Assembly: GCA_047630355.1 (NCBI GenBank)
Contig: JBLHXN010000074.1
Span: forward strand, 1-16,452
From: JANQUM01 sp047630355
GTDB taxonomy: Bacteria; Bacteroidota; Bacteroidia; Cytophagales; Spirosomataceae
DNA: 16,452 nucleotides
Direction of reading: 5' to 3'
In this document: piece after piece, positions 7,995 to 16,150 of the stretch
How the letters are laid out: each line of letters starts with the position of its first letter
Position numbering within the stretch: position 1 is the stretch's first letter
The notes under the pieces: generated by a model
Seen by the model: only the letters and a program-made list of their open reading frames with translations
Told to the model about the DNA's origin: nothing
Database searches by the model: none
Translations under genes and position numbers: made by a program

Positions 7995-8094
7995 AAAAGA
8001 TGCGTTGTAAACATCCTCAATACAGGTTAAACACTGCAACTCATCGCAAAATCCGCCCGTTCAATCGCATTTCTGAAACGGGTATGCATCTTTT
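7995..8094. other. Foldable segment with nested stems, possible structured RNA
   Basis: AAAAGATGC (7995-8003) pairs perfectly with GCATCTTTT (8086-8094). Inside are a 6-bp stem GTTGTA/TGCAAC (8004-8009 with 8035-8040, one G-U pair) and an 8-bp stem CCCGTTCA/TGAAACGGG (8056-8063 with 8074-8082, one bulged A). Together they could make a three-way junction just upstream of the peptidase gene. The fold is hand-drawn and no known riboswitch consensus was recognised; the strand is undetermined. Confidence 0.25.
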
Positions 8095-8097
8095 GCT

Positions 8098-8105
8098 TAT
8101 ATTAG
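8098..8105 (+). promoter_or_regulatory. Candidate -7 box for the M1 peptidase gene
   Basis: TATATTAG matches TAnnTTTG at all but one fixed position and lies 31 bases before the ATG at 8137. The -33 region has only a weak TTCTG near 8071-8075. Confidence 0.3.
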
Positions 8106-8136
8106 CAACGATTCACTAAAACTTAACTCATTGAAA

Positions 8137-10332
8137 ATGAAAGACAACTTCTATTCAAAGACTGGAGAAATGAGATTTGAGACCGGAGAGGTTAAAAAAT
8201 CTCCTATTTCACTTCTCATATCTTACATCTTGCTACTAACCGCTACTATTTTAGCACCCAACTTTTCTTCCGCCCAAAATAAAGCCAACAATGCTTTTGA
8301 GCAGTTAGGAACGGAACTGCCAACGCCCAATACCTACCGCTCGGCATCGGGGCAACCGGGAAAAGACTACTTTCAAAATACCGCCGACTACGATATCAAA
8401 GTAGAACTGGACGATACTAACCAACGCATCGTTGGTTCGGAGATGATTACGTACACCAATAACTCACCCGATCCGTTGCGTTATTTGTGGTTGCAACTTG
8501 ATCAGAATTTATTCAAAGAAAATTCTATCAATGCGTTGAGTCGTACGGGTAAAATAGAGAATAAAATGACCGCCGGGCAACTAGAAGGCATGAATGCTCC
8601 AAGTTCTGTTCGCTCCGAAATAGTGAGCGATAAAGATTATGGCTACAATATCAAAGCCGTAAAAACAGCGAGCGGCGGTGCGTTGCCGTTCACAATTAAC
8701 GGAACCATGATGCGGGTTGATTTACCAACCGTTTTGCAAACCGGACAGTCGTACACTTTCGGAATTGACTGGGATTTTAATATCAACGCTTATTACGGAC
8801 GTTCGGGTTACGAGCTTTTTGAAGAAGACGGCAACTACAATTATTTCATGGCTCACTGGTTTCCACGTTTGTGCGTTTATGACGACGTAAACGGCTGGCA
8901 GCACAAGCAATTTATGGGTCGCGGTGAATTTGCCGTTCCGTTTGGAGACTATAAAGTAGCTATCACCGTTCCGGCTGACCACATTGTTGCCGCCACGGGT
9001 GAATGCCAAAACTATTCGAAAGTGCTTTCTAAAGAGCAGCAACGCCGCATGGATAAGGCGTCAAAGTCAACTACTCCCGTGATTATTGTTACGCAGGATG
9101 ACGCCATCGAAAACATGAAAGATAAATCGACAGGTAAACAAACGTGGATTTATGACGCTAAAAACGTTCGGGATTTTGCCTTTGCTTCTTCTCGTCGTTT
9201 TATTTGGGATGCCATGCAAACCGACGTTTACAACAACGGAAAGAAAATCTGGAGTATGTCTTATTACCCAAAAGAAGGGAATCCGCTTTGGGAGCAATAT
9301 TCTACACGAGTAGTGGAACACACGTTGAAAACTTACGGAAAGTACTCGATTGATTATCCCTATCCAGTTGCTATTTCTTGCCACGCTACGGCGGGCGGCG
9401 GAATGGAATACCCGATGATTAGCTTCAACGGTGGGCGACCGGAAGCAGACGGAACGTATTCTCCGAGAGTAAAAGCCGGAATGATCGGCGTAATTATTCA
9501 CGAAGTAGGACACAACTTTTTCCCGATGATTGTAAACTCTGACGAACGTCAGTGGTCTTGGATGGACGAAGGTCTGAACTCGTTTTGCCAGTACCTTTCT
9601 GAGCAGGAGTGGGACCGTGATTTCCTTTCAAGAAGAGGCGAGCCGCAAAAGATTGTATCCTACATGAAGATGGATCAATCTCAGTTGAAGCCAATTATGA
9701 GCAACTCCGAGAACATCATCAATTTCGGACCGAATGCTTACTCAAAACCAGCAACGGCGTTAAATATTTTGCGGGAAACCGTGATGGGTCGTGAGTTATT
9801 TGATTACGCGTTTAAGGAATACGCTCGCCGCTGGGCGTTCAAACACCCAAAACCCGCCGATTTCTTCCGCACCATGGAAGATGCTTCGGGCGTAGATTTG
9901 GATTGGTTCTGGAAAGGTTGGTTCTACGGAACGCAGCCCGTTGACCAAGCACTCACCGAAGTAGAATGGTACTCATTAGATACCCAGAACCCTGAACTTG
10001 CGAAAGCAGAAGGTCGTAAGGACTCTGACGCCCGCAAGCAGACCATTAGCAATATCCGCAATAAAACGGACATAAAGCAAACCGTAGTGGAAGCTGACCC
10101 GACCATGAAAGATTTCTATAATTCTTACGATGAATTTGCGGTGACAGATAATGACCGCAAGAAATACGAGAAATTCCTCGCCACACTTTCTGACGATGAG
10201 AAGAAAATGATGGAAAAGGGCATGAATTATTACGTGCTGAAAGTAAAAAACAAAGGCGGTTTGGTGATGCCGGTTATCGTGAAAATGGATTACGAAGATG
10301 GTACATCAGAAGTGGTGCTTTATCCTGCCTAA
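8137..10332 (+). CDS. Secreted M1 family (gluzincin) metallopeptidase, frame ends at an apparent premature stop
   Basis: This is a zinc aminopeptidase-like protein of family M1 (COG0308), probably exported. A signal peptide is visible: KK followed by a hydrophobic stretch at about 24-41, with likely cleavage after SSA near 46. Active-site elements are complete: GGGMEYP at 420-426 (the GxMEN exopeptidase motif position), zinc motif HEVGH at 455-459, the third ligand E478 eighteen residues later in WMDEG, and a candidate catalytic tyrosine Y535. ATG 8137 is preferred over TTG 8131; ATG 8170 would give a tidier signal peptide. The frame ends VVLYPA at TAA 10330-10332, but 78 more in-frame codons follow (10333-10569) that read as the natural C-terminus, so this is 731 residues of an expected protein of about 810. 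The catalytic domain is intact; only the last beta-rich part is lost. Confidence 0.9.
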   Translation: MKDNFYSKTGEMRFETGEVKKSPISLLISYILLLTATILAPNFSSAQNKANNAFEQLGTELPTPNTYRSASGQPGKDYFQNTADYDIKVELDDTNQRIVGSEMITYTNNSPDPLRYLWLQLDQNLFKENSINALSRTGKIENKMTAGQLEGMNAPSSVRSEIVSDKDYGYNIKAVKTASGGALPFTINGTMMRVDLPTVLQTGQSYTFGIDWDFNINAYYGRSGYELFEEDGNYNYFMAHWFPRLCVYDDVNGWQHKQFMGRGEFAVPFGDYKVAITVPADHIVAATGECQNYSKVLSKEQQRRMDKASKSTTPVIIVTQDDAIENMKDKSTGKQTWIYDAKNVRDFAFASSRRFIWDAMQTDVYNNGKKIWSMSYYPKEGNPLWEQYSTRVVEHTLKTYGKYSIDYPYPVAISCHATAGGGMEYPMISFNGGRPEADGTYSPRVKAGMIGVIIHEVGHNFFPMIVNSDERQWSWMDEGLNSFCQYLSEQEWDRDFLSRRGEPQKIVSYMKMDQSQLKPIMSNSENIINFGPNAYSKPATALNILRETVMGRELFDYAFKEYARRWAFKHPKPADFFRTMEDASGVDLDWFWKGWFYGTQPVDQALTEVEWYSLDTQNPELAKAEGRKDSDARKQTISNIRNKTDIKQTVVEADPTMKDFYNSYDEFAVTDNDRKKYEKFLATLSDDEKKMMEKGMNYYVLKVKNKGGLVMPVIVKMDYEDGTSEVVLYPA

Positions 10333-10569
10333 ATCTGGCTTACAAACGACTCTGAAATCACAAAAACTGTAGCAACGGCTAAGAAAGTAAAGAAATTTAC
10401 ACTTGACCCTTTCTACGAAATTGCTGACATAGACGAGTCTGATAATGCGTACCCGAGAGAAGCTTCACAGCCAACTAAATTTGAGTTAATGAAACGTCGC
10501 TCATACGATCGCTCAAACCCAATGCAGGAAGCGAAGAAATCTCAGGGAGCGGCAACGGGGACGAATTGA
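10333..10569 (+). pseudogene. Detached C-terminal segment of the M1 peptidase, in frame after TAA
   Basis: Directly after the TAA the same frame runs on for 78 codons to TGA 10567-10569. It begins IWLTNDSEITKTV, has FTLDPFYEIADIDESDNAYP in the middle, and ends in a basic then polar tail. This is the type of ending I recall for Bacteroidota M1 peptidases, where VxYPAEIW continues across the point where the stop sits, so GAA to TAA is the simplest change. There is no start codon before an internal ATG, no spacer and no ribosome-binding site, so independent translation is unlikely. A terminator follows at 10647, placing the natural transcript end after this segment. Alternatives are sequencing error or stop readthrough. 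Confidence 0.8.
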
Positions 10570-10646
10570 TTTAATCCCATCCAAGCGAAAAAACCACTGG
10601 AACGCCAGCCCAGTCCGGCCCTTCCCCCGCCGGGAAAGAAGTTTTG

Positions 10647-10679
10647 AAAGCGAGTGCCATTTTGGCACTCGCTTTTTTA
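10647..10679 (+). terminator. Intrinsic terminator after the M1 peptidase gene
   Basis: AAAGCGAGTGCCA (10647-10659) pairs perfectly with TGGCACTCGCTTT (10663-10675) around a 3-base TTT loop, followed by further T. It serves the plus-strand peptidase transcript. The convergent LysR stop codon overlaps the T-run, and the minus-strand reading (stem then TTTCAAAACTTCTTT) is weaker but may act in both directions. Confidence 0.88.
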
Positions 10680-11558
10680 TGATTGAGCTTTTTCCAAAAT
10701 ATCCCTAAAAATGGGTAGGGACTTATTCGAATTTTGGGTGTCCCAAATCATAGAAATTTCGGCACGTTGCGGGATATTTTTTAGCTCAATAAACTTAACT
10801 GCGGCGTTTGTTACTGTCTGAAAAGACGTCGGCAATAACGATAATCCCAAGTTGTGCTCAATTAAACGCAAAACCGTTTGTCCGTGCACCGTTTCGTGAG
10901 CTATAGTAGGAGAAAAACCCGCATCTTCGCAGATACTCCATTGCAGCCGATGATAGTTTTCTCCGTCACTTTTAGTAGGAAGGATAAAGTTTTCATCAGA
11001 TACTTGCTGCATCCCCTCAAAATTTTCGGGCGAAAGCCAATGCTTCTTGGGCAAGACCAACGAAAAGGTTTCCTGAAAAACCATGCGTTGTTCAATCCTT
11101 TTATGTGACGGTGGGTTTCGTAAAAATGCCACATCTAACTCACTTTTCAAAACCGCTGAGAACTGCGAAGCTGAGGTCATCTCTGACAAATATGTTTGTA
11201 TTGATGGGAAGGTATCGTGTAAAGTTGTGAGACAATCGGGTAAGAACGTGTGGATGCAAGAGCCAACGTAACCAATACGGATTTCCCCTTGATGCCCTTC
11301 GTCCACCAGTCGAATTTGCTGTTTTATCTCTTCCAATTCAGTCACGATTCGAGTTGCCCGCCTCCTCAGGAAATGTCCGGCTTCTGTCAAAGCTACATTA
11401 CGTTTATTACGTGTAAAAAGCTTCACCCCCAGGCTTTCTTCCAAATTCTGAATCTGTTTCGTCAGAGCTGGCTGAACGATAAACAATTTGCCTGCGGCAT
11501 TTTTAAAGTGTAATTCGTCCGCCAGCACCAGAAAATAATGGAGTTGTCTCGTATTCAT
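10677..11558 (-). CDS. LysR family transcriptional regulator, candidate hut regulator
   Basis: The protein has 293 residues, normal for LysR-type regulators. The N-terminal winged helix-turn-helix at about 1-60 is clear: QLHYFLVLADELHFKNAAGK, then QPALTKQIQNLEESLG and LFTRNKRNVALTEAG. A linker helix and a two-lobed effector domain (about 90-290) follow, with GEIRIGYVGS at its start. The gene is divergent from hutH with 93 bp between the starts, the usual arrangement of a LysR gene and its target, so control of histidine degradation is a reasonable inference; histidine or urocanate would be the expected effector. Classical hut regulators elsewhere are HutC (GntR) or HutP, so this is not the textbook arrangement. 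The effector and target are not shown by sequence. Confidence 0.93.
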   Translation of the reverse strand: MNTRQLHYFLVLADELHFKNAAGKLFIVQPALTKQIQNLEESLGVKLFTRNKRNVALTEAGHFLRRRATRIVTELEEIKQQIRLVDEGHQGEIRIGYVGSCIHTFLPDCLTTLHDTFPSIQTYLSEMTSASQFSAVLKSELDVAFLRNPPSHKRIEQRMVFQETFSLVLPKKHWLSPENFEGMQQVSDENFILPTKSDGENYHRLQWSICEDAGFSPTIAHETVHGQTVLRLIEHNLGLSLLPTSFQTVTNAAVKFIELKNIPQRAEISMIWDTQNSNKSLPIFRDILEKAQS

Positions 11559-11565
11559 TAATCAT

Positions 11566-11579
11566 ATTAAGTTATTAAT
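11566..11579. promoter_or_regulatory. Candidate LysR-type operator in the lysR-hutH intergenic region
   Basis: ATTAA-GTTA-TTAAT is a 5-4-5 inverted repeat about 60 bases before the hutH promoter candidate, the usual distance for a LysR recognition site. The region is very AT-rich, so a chance match is quite possible. Confidence 0.25.
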
Positions 11580-11601
11580 AGCTAACAAAAATACGATTTT
11601 T

Positions 11602-11628
11602 TTTGATTAATTAAACTTCCGAAATTTG
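11602..11628 (+). promoter_or_regulatory. Candidate promoter of the hut operon
   Basis: TTTG (11602-11605) and GAAATTTG (11621-11628, one mismatch to TAnnTTTG) resemble the Bacteroidota -33 and -7 boxes, with somewhat short spacing. The -7 box ends 23 bases before the hutH ATG. A run of eight T at 11597-11604 adjoins the -33 box. Confidence 0.3.
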
Positions 11629-11651
11629 TAAGACATTATAAAAAGGCAAGC

Positions 11652-13151
11652 ATGGTCGATTCAATTCTACATACTCCATTTCATTTCATTGACGATAGTG
11701 AGTTGAATTTGAATAAAATAGCAACAATTTTGAGTCAAAAAGAAGCCTTGCTACTATCCGAATCTTCCCGGCAACGGGTTTCGGAGTGCAGAAAGTTTTT
11801 AGACACCAAAGTTAAAAAATCTGACAACCCTTTTTATGGTATAAATACTGGTTTTGGCTACTTACAAAATGTAACAATTGATAAGGGACAAATCGCCGAG
11901 TTACAATATAATTTACTTCAGTCGCATGCTTGCGGAGTAGGTCATGAAATACCGCCAGAATTGGTTAAATTAATGCTTTTCCTAAAAATACAGTCGCTTG
12001 CCTTCGGGTATTCAGGCGTTCAGGTTGCTACCGTGCAACGGCTCATAGATTTCTATAACGAAGATATTCTGCCCGTAGTTTACTCGCAAGGATCGCTCGG
12101 GGCTTCCGGCGATTTATCCCCACTTTCGCACTTGGCGTTACCACTCATTGGCAAAGGGAAAGTGCGGTTTAAAACGGAAATAGTAGCCAGTGAAAAAGTG
12201 TTGAAAGCCCATAATTGGCAGCCAATTACGCTTCAATCAAAAGAAGGTTTGGCGTTGATTAACGGTACGCAGTTTATGTCAGCTTACGGCATTTATTGTT
12301 TACTTAAAGCCCAAAAATTATTAAAATGGGCGGACACCATCGCCGCCATTTCGCTGGATGCTTTTGGGTGCAGCCTACAACCCTTTGATGCTTTATTGCA
12401 CAATATTCGCCCGCATAAAGGGCAAATTAAAGCGGCCAAAGATATACGTAACTTACTAAAAAACAGCGAATTAGGTAAACATACTAAAAAGCAGGTTCAG
12501 GACCCGTATTCGTTTCGTTGCATTCCTCAAGTGCACGGAGCCACGAGGGACACTTTCCGGTTTGTTGAAAAAACGTTTATTACGGAAGTAAACTCGGTAA
12601 CAGATAATCCTAATATTTTTCCTGACGAAGATTGCATTCTTTCGGGAGGAAACTTTCATGGTCAACCATTAGCTCTTGCGTTTGATTATTTCGCCATCGC
12701 GATGGCAGAAATTGGCAGTATTTCGGAGCGGCGTACCTACCAGTTACTTTCTGGGCAACGGGGTTTACCACTATTTTTGGTAAAGGATCCGGGGCTTCAT
12801 TCAGGGTTGATGATTCCACAATATACGGCGGCGGGTGTGGTGAGCGAAAACAAACAACTTTGTACACCAGCCTCCGTAGATTCTATCGTATCATCAAACG
12901 GGCAGGAAGATCACGTAAGCATGGGGGCAAATGCCGCCACAAAATGCCTTCGGGTACTCGAAAACGTTGAGAAAGTATTGGCAATTGAATTGCTTACAGC
13001 TGCTCAGGCCCTTGATTTCAGACGACCATTAACAACCTCAGAACCATTAGAAACAATCATTGCTGAATTTAGGGAAGTGGTAAAATTCAATGAGGCTGAC
13101 CGCATTTTGGCAGACGATATTCAACAAGCAATTTCATTTATTAACAGGTGA
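11652..13151 (+). CDS. hutH: Histidine ammonia-lyase
   Basis: HutH removes ammonia from L-histidine to give trans-urocanate, the first step of histidine degradation, in the cytoplasm. The 499-residue protein is normal length. The electrophilic MIO cofactor forms from Ala-Ser-Gly, seen here at 151-153 in GSLGASGDLSPLSHLALPL. A conserved tyrosine is present in NPFYGINTGFG (Y62), with substrate and tetramer contacts in PYSFRCIPQVHGA and later NPNIF and SGGNFHGQPLA. Tyrosine ammonia-lyases and aminomutases share the fold, but linkage to hutU and hutI settles the histidine role. It starts at ATG 11652, opposite the LysR gene, and is followed 49 bases later by hutU, so it is the first gene of the operon. 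Confidence 0.97.
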   Translation: MVDSILHTPFHFIDDSELNLNKIATILSQKEALLLSESSRQRVSECRKFLDTKVKKSDNPFYGINTGFGYLQNVTIDKGQIAELQYNLLQSHACGVGHEIPPELVKLMLFLKIQSLAFGYSGVQVATVQRLIDFYNEDILPVVYSQGSLGASGDLSPLSHLALPLIGKGKVRFKTEIVASEKVLKAHNWQPITLQSKEGLALINGTQFMSAYGIYCLLKAQKLLKWADTIAAISLDAFGCSLQPFDALLHNIRPHKGQIKAAKDIRNLLKNSELGKHTKKQVQDPYSFRCIPQVHGATRDTFRFVEKTFITEVNSVTDNPNIFPDEDCILSGGNFHGQPLALAFDYFAIAMAEIGSISERRTYQLLSGQRGLPLFLVKDPGLHSGLMIPQYTAAGVVSENKQLCTPASVDSIVSSNGQEDHVSMGANAATKCLRVLENVEKVLAIELLTAAQALDFRRPLTTSEPLETIIAEFREVVKFNEADRILADDIQQAISFINR

Positions 13152-13200
13152 TCCATTTGCGGTTAGGGCATCACCAATAACAAATCGTAAAGATACAATT

Positions 13201-14871
13201 ATGACAAACGTACTACCAAAATCAGCCTTGATGAAAACTCCAACGGGAACGAAACTGTCGTGTAAAGGTTGGGTACAGGAAGCAGCCCTCAGAATGCTGT
13301 TGAATAACCTTGACCCCGAAGTTGCCGAACGCCCCGAAGACCTCATTGTATATGGAGGAAGAGGAAAAGCGGCTCGAAACCACGAGTCATTGGCACTTAT
13401 AATAAAGGCATTACAACGTTTGGAGTCAGACGAAACGCTGTTGATCCAATCAGGAAAACCCGTTGGAATCCTGCCTACGCACGAAGATGCTCCCCGGGTT
13501 TTAATTTCAAATTCGCAGCTTGTACCCCATTGGGCAAATTGGGAACACTTCAACGAGTTGGAAAAAAAAGGGCTGATGATGTACGGACAAATGACCGCAG
13601 GTTCGTGGATTTACATCGGTTCACAAGGAATTGTGCAAGGAACTTATGAAACCTTCTCCGCAGTTGCCAAAAAGCATTTTGGTGGAAGCTTGAAAAATAC
13701 GCTTTCGGTCACGGCAGGTTTGGGCGGAATGGGCGGTGCTCAACCGTTAGCAGTAACCATGAACGAAGGTGTCTGTTTGGTTGCCGAAGTAGAAGAATGG
13801 AGAATTGACAAACGACTATCAACCGACTATTTAGATACAAAAATTGATACTGTAGATGAGGCCATTGACCGGGCTTTGGCGGCAAAGCATAACGGAGAAG
13901 CACTATCAATTGGGGTCAAAGCCAACATTGTGCATTTATTAGAACGCTTAATCGAACGCAACATTATTCCCGACGTTTTAACCGATCAAACGTCTGCTCA
14001 CGACCCAATTATCGGGTATTATCCACACGAAATCTCGAAAGAAGAAGCCGACGTTTTGCGGGAAGTAAATCCCGATTTATACGTTAAAAAAGCCTACGAA
14101 TCAATGGTAAAGCACGTTGAATTAATGCTCGAATTGCAACAAAAAGGTTCGGTAACGTTCGATTACGGAAATAATTTACGGGGGAGAGCCGCCGAAAAAG
14201 GCTTAAAAAATGCCTTTGATTTTCCGGGATTTGTGCCAGCCTATATTCGTCCGTTATTTTGCGAAGGCAAAGGTCCGTTTCGTTGGGCGGCATTATCAGG
14301 AGACCCCGAAGACATTCGGGTAACCGACGAAGTAATTCTCAGCTTATTCCCAGATAATAAACCTCTTCACCGCTGGATAAAAATGGCTCAGGAACGCATT
14401 TCGTTTCAGGGGCTTCCCGCCCGAATTTGCTGGCTCGGACAAGGCGAACGCGAAAAAGCGGGATTGGCTTTCAACGAATTAGTGAAAACCAGAAAAGTAA
14501 AAGCTCCCATCGTCATCGGTCGGGATCACTTGGATACAGGTTCGGTTGCCTCACCGAACCGAGAAACAGAAGCCATGCTCGACGGCTCGGATGCTGTGGC
14601 AGATTGGCCCGTTCTGAACGCCTTGATTAACACAGCGGGCGGGGCAAGCTGGGTATCATTGCACCACGGCGGCGGCGTAGGAATCGGCTACTCAATCCAC
14701 GCAGGAATGGTGGTAGTTGCCGACGGTACGCCCGCAGCCGAAAAACGCATTGCACGGGTGTTGCACAACGACCCGGCGATGGGTGTCATCCGGCACGCAG
14801 ATGCGGGTTACGACATCGCCAAAGATACCGCCCGAAAACATCGCTTAAACTTAGAAGATAAGTTGGGGTAA
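13201..14871 (+). CDS. hutU: Urocanate hydratase
   Basis: Urocanase adds water to urocanate to give 4-imidazolone-5-propionate, using tightly bound NAD+ as an electrophile. Starting at ATG 13201 the protein is 556 residues, the normal length. The frame is open further upstream into hutH, but an earlier start would overlap hutH by about 60 bases and add a non-family leader. Visible motifs: YGGRGKAARNHESL near 51; GQMTAGSWIYIGSQGIVQGTY; the glycine-rich NAD segment TAGLGGMGGAQPLA; DQTSAHDPIIGYYPHE; and the urocanase signature FQGLPARICWLGQGER with the active-site cysteine at 410, matching Cys410 of the Pseudomonas enzyme as I recall. HHGGGVGIGYSIHAG follows near the C-terminus. It is the second gene of the hut operon. 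Confidence 0.97.
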   Translation: MTNVLPKSALMKTPTGTKLSCKGWVQEAALRMLLNNLDPEVAERPEDLIVYGGRGKAARNHESLALIIKALQRLESDETLLIQSGKPVGILPTHEDAPRVLISNSQLVPHWANWEHFNELEKKGLMMYGQMTAGSWIYIGSQGIVQGTYETFSAVAKKHFGGSLKNTLSVTAGLGGMGGAQPLAVTMNEGVCLVAEVEEWRIDKRLSTDYLDTKIDTVDEAIDRALAAKHNGEALSIGVKANIVHLLERLIERNIIPDVLTDQTSAHDPIIGYYPHEISKEEADVLREVNPDLYVKKAYESMVKHVELMLELQQKGSVTFDYGNNLRGRAAEKGLKNAFDFPGFVPAYIRPLFCEGKGPFRWAALSGDPEDIRVTDEVILSLFPDNKPLHRWIKMAQERISFQGLPARICWLGQGEREKAGLAFNELVKTRKVKAPIVIGRDHLDTGSVASPNRETEAMLDGSDAVADWPVLNALINTAGGASWVSLHHGGGVGIGYSIHAGMVVVADGTPAAEKRIARVLHNDPAMGVIRHADAGYDIAKDTARKHRLNLEDKLG

Positions 14872-14926
14872 ATTAGTTGATTAAAGTTATTGACAACCGA
14901 ACACTAAGTTTACTTCCCCGAAAATT

Positions 14927-16150
14927 ATGCTCATTATTAACATAAAAAGTTTAGCCGGAATTCACTCGCCAACCCAACCTTTACGGGGGCAGGACTTGGG
15001 TGTTTTACCTTCCATTGAAAATGCTTTTTTACGTATAGAAAACAACGTAATTGTTGAGTTTGGAAAAATGGCATCGCTTGTAAAATCAGAAACAGGAACG
15101 ATTGATGCCACGGGTCAGTTTGTGTTACCAGCTTGGTGCGATTCTCACACCCATTTAGTTTTTGCGGGAAGCCGTGAAACCGAATTTGTTGACAAAATAA
15201 AGGGAGTCAGCTACGAAAAAATAGCCCAAAACGGCGGTGGAATCCTAAATTCAGCCCGAAGATTAAACCAAACCTCTGAGGACGAACTTTACGAATCTGC
15301 GTTAATCCGTTTACAGAAAATCATGGCAATCGGAACCGGAGCCGTTGAAATCAAAAGCGGTTACGGGCTTTCAGTGGAAGGTGAATTGAAAATGCTCCGA
15401 GTAATAAAACGGCTAAAAAAAACTCAGAAAATCCCGATAAAGGCCACTTTTTTAGGGGCACACGCCATCCCTGCTGAATTCAAAGAGAACAGAGAAGGTT
15501 ATTTACAATTGATTGAAAGTGAGATGCTTCCGAAAATAGCGGAAGAAAAATTAGCCGATTACATTGACGTTTTTTGCGAAACGGGCTTTTTTGACACCAA
15601 AGAAACAACACGGATTTTAAAAGCAGGAAAACGTTACGGTCTCAAAGCAAAGGTACACGCCAATCAATTAAATAATTCGGGGGGGGTGCAAGTTGGGATT
15701 CAGTGCGATGCCGTTTCGGTAGATCACTTGGAGTGCATCGGCGATGAAGAAATTAATGTTCTTGCTACCTCAAAAACGATGGCTACACTGTTACCTTCGG
15801 CGGCATTCTTTTTACGTTTGTCGTATCCTCCCGCACGAAAACTCATTGAAAACAATGCGGCAATTGCCATCGCAACCGACTTCAACCCGGGTTCATCACC
15901 GAGCGGGAATATGCCGTTACTGATTGCCATGAGTTGCATTCAGATGCGGCTCACGCCCGAAGAAGCCATAAATGCCGCCACTATTAACGGAGCATTCGCC
16001 ATGGAAGTTGCAAACGAAGTAGGTAGTATCACCGTCGGTAAAAAGGCGAACCTTATTTTCACAAAACAGATTCCTTCGCTGGCTTATTTACCTTATAGTT
16101 TTGGCGAGAACCTTATCGATAAAGTTATGACAAATGGAGAATTTCAATAG
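14927..16150 (+). CDS. hutI: Imidazolonepropionase
   Basis: HutI hydrolyses 4-imidazolone-5-propionate to N-formimino-L-glutamate. It is a metal-dependent amidohydrolase of 407 residues, normal length. Metal and substrate residues are in place: H74 and H76 in DSHTHLVFAGSR, KSGYGLS, H179 in LGAHAIPAEFK, H244 in VHANQLNNSGG, H267 in VDHLE, and D318 in ATDFNPGSSPSGNMPL. The start ATG 14927 is 55 bases after the hutU stop. A run of eight G (15679-15686) lies in the codons for S251-G-G-V254 and the frame is intact across it. The last 17 bases overlap the start of hutG, which points to translational coupling. Confidence 0.97.
   Translation: MLIINIKSLAGIHSPTQPLRGQDLGVLPSIENAFLRIENNVIVEFGKMASLVKSETGTIDATGQFVLPAWCDSHTHLVFAGSRETEFVDKIKGVSYEKIAQNGGGILNSARRLNQTSEDELYESALIRLQKIMAIGTGAVEIKSGYGLSVEGELKMLRVIKRLKKTQKIPIKATFLGAHAIPAEFKENREGYLQLIESEMLPKIAEEKLADYIDVFCETGFFDTKETTRILKAGKRYGLKAKVHANQLNNSGGVQVGIQCDAVSVDHLECIGDEEINVLATSKTMATLLPSAAFFLRLSYPPARKLIENNAAIAIATDFNPGSSPSGNMPLLIAMSCIQMRLTPEEAINAATINGAFAMEVANEVGSITVGKKANLIFTKQIPSLAYLPYSFGENLIDKVMTNGEFQ

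Larger units (their letters stand above)
7788..8136. other. Divergent intergenic region between tolC and the M1 peptidase gene
   Basis: This 349-bp region has no credible gene; a + frame running out of the tolC antisense to 8010 ends inside a palindrome and is not convincing. It should hold promoters for both flanking genes. It contains a perfect 16-bp hairpin (7958-7993) and a second nested pairing set (7995-8094), each entered separately. Confidence 0.6.

Noticed and set aside
7603..8010. 135-codon plus-strand frame running from tolC into the intergenic region
   Set aside because: Its first half is antisense to tolC and its end lies in the perfect hairpin, so a real protein is unlikely.
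9067..9513. 148-codon open frame on the minus strand
   Set aside because: It is antisense to the M1 peptidase catalytic domain, including the zinc-site codons, and looks like a codon-bias shadow.
10330..10332. Alternative genetic code or general TAA recoding to explain the M1 stop
   Set aside because: TAA ends the DUF3891, adaptor, tolC, lysR and hutU genes at natural family lengths, so it acts as a true stop here.
13090..13200. Upstream extension of hutU
   Set aside because: The frame is open but overlaps the hutH end and adds a leader absent from urocanases; ATG 13201 gives the family length and places the active cysteine at 410.
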